Of a stretch of DNA of 64,000 nt, positions 58,380-64,000 are shown one piece after another (positions within the stretch are counted from its first letter, which is position 1; each line of letters starts with the position of its first letter). Under the pieces are notes generated by a model. The model was given only the letters and a program-made list of their open reading frames with translations, was not told where the DNA came from and did not search any database. The translations under genes and the position numbers were made by a program. Source of the stretch: Halobiforma lacisalsi AJ5 (GTDB lineage: Archaea; Halobacteriota; Halobacteria; Halobacteriales; Natrialbaceae). The stretch spans positions 1,178,001 through 1,242,000 of the forward strand of contig NZ_CP019285.1 of NCBI RefSeq assembly GCF_000226975.2. The letters are read 5' to 3'.

Positions 58380-61300
58380 CTACCGTCAGGTCGGCTCCTT
58401 CGAGAGCGGTCGAGTCGACGCAGTCGGGGTCGGCCGCGGAGCGATCGCCCTCGGGATCGGCACTCGCGTCGAGGTCGTCGAGGGGAGCCGGTCGACCGCG
58501 ATCGACCACGGCGACCGGATCGACGACGTCGCCGTCGCCGATCGGGTGGTCGTCCTCTCGTCCGGGGACCTGACGACCTACTCCCGGGACGGCGACCGGC
58601 TCTGGAGCCAGGGAATCGGCGACGCACACGCGATCGCCGCCGTTCCCGACGCCGGGATCTGCGGGGTGCTCGGACCGGATCGCCTCCGTGCCGTCGAGAT
58701 CGCGACCGGACGACAACGGTTCGACGTCGACCGAACCCGCCCCGGCGGCCGCGACGACGAACTGCTCGCAGTGCCGACCGGCTTCCTGATCGCCACCTGG
58801 TCGTTCCTCACGCACGTCGACCTCGAGGGCGAGGTCGACTTCGACCGCGACCTCTCGGCGGTGATCCGCAGCGTCGGCCGCTGTGACGACGTCATCGTCG
58901 CCGCCTTGCAAAGCGACCAGCTCGTGGGACTCCAGGCCGGAACCGGGGAACTCCGCTGGCGGACGGAACTCGAGGCGACCCACGTCGCCCCGGTCGGCGA
59001 GGGATCCGTGCTCGTCGGAACGGCCGCGGGCACGCGCGCAGTCGGTGCTGACGGGGCGACCGAACCCGTCGGTGACCTCCCGAACGGCGCGCCGTACGCG
59101 ACGCCGGACGGGGGGATCGTCTGCTCCGTGCGCGAGGGGACGGTCTCGACGCACGTCCACGCGGGCGATCAGCTAGCGCTTGCCGTCGCGACGGACTCGG
59201 TCGGCGTCGGCGGGACGATCGACGTCGAGGTGACGAACCAGACCGATCGGGAGCGAACCGCCTCGCTCGCCGTCGACGTCACGGGTTGTTCGCTCTCGCC
59301 GAGCGATCGAACCGTCAGTGTAGACCCCGGCGGGACCGAAATCGTCGACTTTCCGGTGTCGTCGGTCCGCGCGGAGGGGGACGCGGACCTGGCGATCGCG
59401 GTCGACGGCTCCGTCGCTCACGAGGCGTCGATCACCGTCGAGGACGCCGCCAGCGGCGGCATCGCCGTCGAAACGGCCCTCGAGACGCGCACGATCGAGG
59501 ACGGCGTCGCCGAACTCGAGGTCGCAGTCGAGAACGTCGGCGGGGTTTCGCTCGATAGCGTCACGTTGCTCGAGACGGAGGCCGGAACGGGCGAACTCCC
59601 GGCCGGCGAAACCTGGACGGGGACCGTGACTCGTCCCTACGAGCCCGAGCGCCGCGTCTCGGTCGGGCTCGAGGTCGCTCGCGGGGATCGGCGTCGGGAG
59701 TACGCACCGACGTGTACGCTCCCGTCCGCCCCGACGATCGATCTGGAATCCGGTCGGGACGCGCTTCGGGCGACCGTCGGGCTCGAGGGGGACGTGACGC
59801 TGTCCGATCGCCTGGTCATCGAGATGCCCGGAGCCGGACGCGTCCGGTCGCCGGTGACGATCGACGGCGACGAACTGCTGCTGGTCGTGCCCCAGTACGA
59901 GGAGGGGACGGCCCGCATTGGCTTCGACGCGCTCGGGATCGACGAGCGGATCCGGCTGTCGGATTCGGGTCCGTTCTCGACGCCGTCGCGTTCGAGTAGC
60001 CGGTCGGTGTCGGGAGCGGGGTCCCAGTCGCGTTCACGTTCGCAGTCCCCTTCCCGTTCCCAATCTCGATCCCGATCCGGCACCGATAGTGGAACCGAGT
60101 CCCGATCCGAGTCCCGTCCCCGCAGCGAGGCGACCGACGACACCGCTCGCTCGGACCCGTCAGAAACGGGATCACGAACGCGGGACGAGTCCCGTTCTCC
60201 GGCCGACGACGGATCGATTCCGGCGGCCGACGATGGCGACGACCGATCGGCTTCCGACACGACCGGATCACCGGCTCTCTCGGCGACGCGTCGCGTCCCC
60301 GATGCCGAGCCAGCGATCGGCCACGCGGTCCGCGATCGGATCGTCCTGCGAAACGAGGGCGACGGTCCCGCCGAAGACGTCGTCGTTGCAGTCGGTGACG
60401 ATCAACGCCGGGTCGGTACCCTCCCCGCCGGCGAGACGGTGCCCCTCGAGCGGGCGGTAGGCGTCGTCTCCCCGGACGGCGTCGTGCTACCGTCGGTGGA
60501 GATCGAGGTGGGGGACGCGGTCGTCGACCGTCTCCCAGACCGCCGTCTCGAGGCGTCCGTGGGAGGTATCGCCGTCAAGGCCGCGGTGGACCCGGACGAG
60601 GGGACGGTGGCTGCCGACCTGGTGAACCGCGACGATCGGGACTGTCGGGTGCTGGGGCTCGAACTCGCCGACGCACCCCGCCCGGAATCGCTTGGCGAGC
60701 GACTCGAGGCCGGCGAAACGACGACCGTGGCAGCTTCCGTCGCTCCCGACGGGCAGTTAGAAGCGCTGGGAGAGGGCGAGGCCGCTCCCCTCTCGATCGC
60801 CGTCCGGTACGCCGATGGGGAAGAGGAGACGATCGACGCGCTGGCGACGGTTGCCCCGCTCGAGGCCGCTGGTGACGGCGCGGCCGCCGGTGGCGAGGGT
60901 GGGGACGATCTCCTCGACGAACGGCCGCTCGCCGTCGAAATCGGCCCGGAAACCCAGGCTGCAGGCGAGTACGGCTCCGTCGTCCTCGTCTTCGAGAACG
61001 AGAGCGATCGCGCGCTGTCGGACGTCTCCGTCTCGGCCGAGGGCGATCCGATCAACGAGATGTTCTACTCGGAGGCCCGCCGCGAGCGACTCGCTGCCGG
61101 CGACTGGATCGAACACTTCGTCGATCTCGAGGCCGGCATCGAGGACCCCACCTTCGAGGCAGTGGTGAGCTACGCCGTCGACGGTGCCGAACGGGAGTAC
61201 ACCATCCGGGCGTCGGGCCCGGCCGTCGCAGACGAGGACGCCTGGACCGACGACCACCTCGAGGCGTGGTCGGTCGAACGACTCGAGAGCGCGGAGTCGT

Positions 61301-61380
61301 CGGCCCCCGATTCGGGGGCGACGCCGTCGGTTCCCGAACTCCCGTCGTCGCTGTCGACGCCGCTTCGCCGGGGTAACTGA
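58369..61380 (+). CDS. Beta-propeller plus CARDB/NEW3-like Ig domains, cytosolic, operon gene 5
   Basis: 1003 residues with no signal peptide or membrane segment. Residues about 5-260 form repeated short strands with PQQ/WD-like turns (VVLSSGDLTTYSRDGDRLWS, VAALQSDQLVGLQAGTGELR). From about 270 on there are Ig-like CARDB/NEW3 modules (e.g. IDVEVTNQTDRERTASLAVD, AELEVAVENVGGVSLDSVTL, VVAVGDDQRRVGTLPAGETV, VVLVFENESDRALSDVSVSA), separated by a Ser/Arg/Asp-rich disordered region (about 540-630). CARDB/NEW3 modules are normally extracellular or in secreted proteins, so a cytosolic member joined to an AAA+ ATPase operon is unusual. It may recognise or cage substrates for the ATPase. Confidence 0.8.
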   Translation: MADSYRQVGSFESGRVDAVGVGRGAIALGIGTRVEVVEGSRSTAIDHGDRIDDVAVADRVVVLSSGDLTTYSRDGDRLWSQGIGDAHAIAAVPDAGICGVLGPDRLRAVEIATGRQRFDVDRTRPGGRDDELLAVPTGFLIATWSFLTHVDLEGEVDFDRDLSAVIRSVGRCDDVIVAALQSDQLVGLQAGTGELRWRTELEATHVAPVGEGSVLVGTAAGTRAVGADGATEPVGDLPNGAPYATPDGGIVCSVREGTVSTHVHAGDQLALAVATDSVGVGGTIDVEVTNQTDRERTASLAVDVTGCSLSPSDRTVSVDPGGTEIVDFPVSSVRAEGDADLAIAVDGSVAHEASITVEDAASGGIAVETALETRTIEDGVAELEVAVENVGGVSLDSVTLLETEAGTGELPAGETWTGTVTRPYEPERRVSVGLEVARGDRRREYAPTCTLPSAPTIDLESGRDALRATVGLEGDVTLSDRLVIEMPGAGRVRSPVTIDGDELLLVVPQYEEGTARIGFDALGIDERIRLSDSGPFSTPSRSSSRSVSGAGSQSRSRSQSPSRSQSRSRSGTDSGTESRSESRPRSEATDDTARSDPSETGSRTRDESRSPADDGSIPAADDGDDRSASDTTGSPALSATRRVPDAEPAIGHAVRDRIVLRNEGDGPAEDVVVAVGDDQRRVGTLPAGETVPLERAVGVVSPDGVVLPSVEIEVGDAVVDRLPDRRLEASVGGIAVKAAVDPDEGTVAADLVNRDDRDCRVLGLELADAPRPESLGERLEAGETTTVAASVAPDGQLEALGEGEAAPLSIAVRYADGEEETIDALATVAPLEAAGDGAAAGGEGGDDLLDERPLAVEIGPETQAAGEYGSVVLVFENESDRALSDVSVSAEGDPINEMFYSEARRERLAAGDWIEHFVDLEAGIEDPTFEAVVSYAVDGAEREYTIRASGPAVADEDAWTDDHLEAWSVERLESAESSAPDSGATPSVPELPSSLSTPLRRGN

Positions 61381-61518
61381 GGCCGGTTCCCGGTACGGTC
61401 GTCCAACTCGCGCCCCCCGTTTTTCGCTCGGCTCGTTGTCGTAGTACAGTCTGTAAGACCGACCGATATCGGGAGGGAGTGGTCGAAAATCCGAGGATAG
61501 AGAGTTCGGAAGCCGGTG

Positions 61519-63849
61519 CTACACGAGGAAATCGCCGGCCACCGACTCGCGGGCGTCCTGGAGGTACCAGTACATCCGTCGAGCGGTTCGCGTGACGATC
61601 GCCGCCGCGACCAGCCCGTAGACCCCGATCGCGAGGAACAGCGAGAGTCGGGCCGTCTCGAGCGCGCTGGCACGGGTCTCGTGTTCGGCGGCCACCGCTT
61701 CGGCACGACTCGACTCGCCCGCGTCCTCGAACGCGGCGACCGCCTCGTCGTACGACTCGTGCAGCGCCGCGGTCCTGTCCGTGACGGTGTCGTACTCGGC
61801 CGGATTCAGGAGCAGCGGTTGCCCGAGGACGGTAACGAACTGCTCGGACTCCATCGACTCCCAGACCTCGTCGGCCTCCTGGGCGGCGCTCTCGCCCGTG
61901 GCGACTGCCTCGGAGTAGTCTTCGAACGCGGCCTCGGCGTCGCTCTCGAGTTCAGCCGCTCGCTCTTCGTCGCCCTGTAGCAGGACGACCCGTGCGAGGT
62001 CCCGCTGGATCGTCGCCTCCTCGAGCAGGGAGAGATCGCCCGACTCGAGTTGTTGCTCGTAGTAGGCCTCCTGTTCGTCGATCAGCCCTGTCAGGTCGTC
62101 CTCTGCGGTTGCGAGGACCTCGTCGCTGTCGGCCCGGAGTTCGTCGCCTTCGAGACGCTCCGCGTACAGCGTCATCGTGTTGTACGCGGCCGAGGCCTGT
62201 ACGATCTCGGCCTGGGCCTCGTCGTACTGGCCGTCCTCGAGCAGGGCCGTCGCTTCCTCCGACGCATCCAGATAGAGCGTCGACGCGCTGCCGAAGGTCA
62301 GAATCGTCGAGACGTCGTCGCCGTCGGCTTCCCCGGATCGCATCTGGGAATCCATCGTCTCGACCATCTCGAGGGTCCCGTCGGCGACGAGGCCGTCGTG
62401 TCCGGAGAGATCGTCCCGGATCGGATCGAGGTCGAGCGGGACGGGTGCGGCGACGATAGTCATCCGTTCGCTCTCGGCGTCGTCGCTGTCGAATTCGTAG
62501 GTCCACTTGTAGTTCGTCCCGAGTTCCGCGTCGGTGTCGAACTCGAGTGCGAACCTGACCGTATCCGACTCGCCCGCGAGGAGACCGCCCGGCGCGCTCT
62601 GGACGGTGAGCCAGTCGTCCGGGCCGTCCTCGAGCGTCATCTCGAGGTCGTAGATGTCGTTGTAGCCGAGTTCCTCTTCGACGGTGGCGGTGACTCGTTC
62701 GCCCTCGCCGATCGGTACGTCGCCGAGTGAGACGCTTTCGACCGCAATCCGCGTGTCGTGGACGATCTCGAGGTCCCCGTCGTAGCTCCCGCTTTCGACC
62801 GAGTAATCGGACGCGCTCGCGGTCGCCGAGAAGTCGTAGTCTCCCTCGGAGAGGCCGGTACTCGCCGTGACGACGACGTCGACCGTCTCGGTCGACCGGG
62901 CATCGATCTCGTCCGGAACGTTCTGGGTGTCGACCGAGATGTCCCAGCTCGAGGCCGAGGCGGAGACGCTGCTGACGTCGAGCGGCTGGTCGCCGTCGTT
63001 TGGCACCTCGAGTTCGATCGTCTCGGTGATCTCGTCGGTTTCGTCCCGTGGCTCGTCGAACACCATCGGATCGTCGAACTCGAGTTCGCCGAAGTAGCCG
63101 GGGTAGATGACTCGAGCCTCGACGTCGACCTGGCGGGTCTCGTCGTACTCGTATCGTGCATCCTCGAGTTCGACGGTCCAGGACAGCGACTCGTGTTGAT
63201 CGACGTCCTCGTCGACCGTGATCTGCCACTCGGCGGTATCCTCGCCGCCCGGACCGGTCTGGACGCTGCCTTCGCCCCAGCTACTGCCGTCCATGTCGTT
63301 CAACTCGAGCGTGGCGTCCGGATCGTCGTCCACGATCCGCCACTCGACGCCCTCGAGGCCGGTATCGCCGCCGACCTCCTCGATGACGACTTCCCCGCTC
63401 GCGGTTTCGCCGACGAGCAGGTCGCCGGCGTCCAGGGGATCGTCCTCGAAATCCGGAGTCGGTGGCTGGGCTTCGACGGTGACGGTGAAGTCGAACGATA
63501 CACCGTTGGCATCACCGTAGACTGTGTACGTGCCGGGGTCGGCGTCGTCGTCGACGTCGACGTCGAGATCGACGCTCTCGGAATCGCCCGGCGGGATCGT
63601 CACGGTCGTCTCCTCGACGTCGAACGGCTGTCCGCCGTCGTCGACGGAGATCGTCGCGTCGACGTCCTGTTCCTCTTCGGTCCCGCTCGTCCAGACCGTG
63701 ACCGTGGTCTCGCCCGTTTCTCCGGCCATCACCTCCACGTCTTCGGCGCTCGCACTGCTGACGGATGCCGCCTGTGCGGCCGGCACCATCGTCAACCCGA
63801 CCACTACTGCGAGCACCAGCAGTGCCACACTGCGCCTAGACATCCCCAT
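61519..63849 (-). CDS. Surface-anchored NEW3/CARDB-like Ig-domain protein
   Basis: 776 residues from the ATG at 63849. A signal peptide (SVALLVLAVVVGLTMVPAAQ, cleavage after AQA) leads to four or five Ig-like domains (about 30-500; e.g. TVTVWTSGTEEEQDVDATIS and IELEVPNDGDQPLDVSSVSA, EVPNDGD motifs). A helical stalk follows (about 520-720, AALLEDGQYDEAQAEIVQAS, LARVVLLQGDEERAAELESD), then one membrane segment (FLAIGVYGLVAAAIVTRTAR) and a short basic/aromatic cytoplasmic tail (RMYWYLQDARESV). It presents Ig domains outside the cell. The start overlaps the stop of the upstream gene, so the two are coupled, and it converges on the AAA+ operon. Confidence 0.82.
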   Translation of the reverse strand: MGMSRRSVALLVLAVVVGLTMVPAAQAASVSSASAEDVEVMAGETGETTVTVWTSGTEEEQDVDATISVDDGGQPFDVEETTVTIPPGDSESVDLDVDVDDDADPGTYTVYGDANGVSFDFTVTVEAQPPTPDFEDDPLDAGDLLVGETASGEVVIEEVGGDTGLEGVEWRIVDDDPDATLELNDMDGSSWGEGSVQTGPGGEDTAEWQITVDEDVDQHESLSWTVELEDARYEYDETRQVDVEARVIYPGYFGELEFDDPMVFDEPRDETDEITETIELEVPNDGDQPLDVSSVSASASSWDISVDTQNVPDEIDARSTETVDVVVTASTGLSEGDYDFSATASASDYSVESGSYDGDLEIVHDTRIAVESVSLGDVPIGEGERVTATVEEELGYNDIYDLEMTLEDGPDDWLTVQSAPGGLLAGESDTVRFALEFDTDAELGTNYKWTYEFDSDDAESERMTIVAAPVPLDLDPIRDDLSGHDGLVADGTLEMVETMDSQMRSGEADGDDVSTILTFGSASTLYLDASEEATALLEDGQYDEAQAEIVQASAAYNTMTLYAERLEGDELRADSDEVLATAEDDLTGLIDEQEAYYEQQLESGDLSLLEEATIQRDLARVVLLQGDEERAAELESDAEAAFEDYSEAVATGESAAQEADEVWESMESEQFVTVLGQPLLLNPAEYDTVTDRTAALHESYDEAVAAFEDAGESSRAEAVAAEHETRASALETARLSLFLAIGVYGLVAAAIVTRTARRMYWYLQDARESVAGDFLV

Positions 63850-64000
63850 CACCCACCGTCACGACGGACCCGACCTGCGCCCGTTCGTAGGTCCGTTGCC
63901 ATGCGAAGATCCGCCCCAGCAGGATCGTCCCCAACAGTCCGACGATCACGCCGTACCCTACGAGCACCGACGCCGACGCAATCGCCAGCGACAGGCGAGC
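63836..64000 (-). CDS. C-terminus of a membrane protein gene cut by the window end
   Basis: The last 54 codons of a gene on the minus strand. They encode one membrane segment (ASVLVGYGVIVGLLGTILLG) and a short cytoplasmic tail (RIFAWQRTYERAQVGS onward). Its stop lies inside the first codons of the NEW3/CARDB-like gene, the usual sign of one operon. Its function cannot be told from this fragment. Confidence 0.65.
   Translation of the reverse strand, partial: ARLSLAIASASVLVGYGVIVGLLGTILLGRIFAWQRTYERAQVGSVVTVGDGDV

Overview
The window is a high-GC, gene-dense stretch of a haloarchaeal (class Halobacteria) chromosome. Predicted proteins are very acidic and many carry Asp/Glu-rich linkers. Exported substrate-binding proteins have twin-arginine lipoprotein signals. 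Most promoters place a TATA-like box about 27 bases upstream of the start codon, which implies leaderless mRNAs. Archaeal marker genes include MC1 chromatin protein, a CetZ-like tubulin, tRNA-splicing endonuclease and archaeal-type PheS/PheT. A member of the Natrialbales is my best guess, but that is inference. I found no rRNA, tRNA, CRISPR array, insertion sequence or replication origin.

Layout. 1-5.9 kb: hisB, a membrane glycosyltransferase, an ACT-domain regulator, a YigZ-family protein and small unknowns. 5.9-10.6 kb: a TAXI-type TRAP transporter (binding lipoprotein, DUF1850 protein, fused permease). 10.7-17.8 kb: S9 peptidase, cupin, uracil phosphoribosyltransferase, phosphate permease and unknowns. 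17.9-22.4 kb: CNNM/CBS protein, a glutaredoxin/cysteine-less redoxin pair, threonylcarbamoyl-AMP synthase, a degenerate Cas4-like protein and a Cmi4-like protein. 22.5-30.3 kb: a membrane HdrD-like iron-sulfur oxidoreductase, leuS, Hsp20, Bcp and prephenate dehydratase. 30.3-35 kb: histidine kinase, MC1, an AbrB-like protein and a two-gene operon of unknown function behind a double palindromic operator. 35-38.6 kb: pheS-pheT with a phenylalanine-rich leader peptide. 38.6-46.9 kb: trpS, DNA-repair and tRNA genes, CetZ-like protein, a NucS-N/zinc-ribbon fusion and an HD hydrolase. 46.9-49.6 kb: phnDCE transporter. 49.8-53.4 kb: small nucleotide or housekeeping hydrolases. 53.5-64 kb: a five-gene operon (winged-helix protein, coiled-coil protein, helical protein, AAA+ ATPase, 1003-residue beta-propeller/CARDB-like protein) facing a two-gene membrane/extracellular Ig-domain operon.

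The most unusual items are: (1) the AAA+/winged-helix/coiled-coil/CARDB operon, whose parts list resembles an ESCRT- or Cdc48-type remodelling machine; (2) a 29-codon leader peptide ending in a Phe-rich run, followed by a stem-loop, upstream of pheST; (3) a unit of one gene pair of unknown function whose TATA box is bracketed by two TTTAGGTTnACCTAAA palindromes, the second ending directly at the start codon; (4) three in-frame copies of a two-hairpin element with compensatory stem changes inside leuS (twice) and pheT (once). Smaller oddities are a redoxin with no cysteine coupled to a CPYC glutaredoxin, a Cas4-like protein without the nuclease residues, and a NucS N-terminal-like domain joined to topoisomerase-type zinc ribbons.
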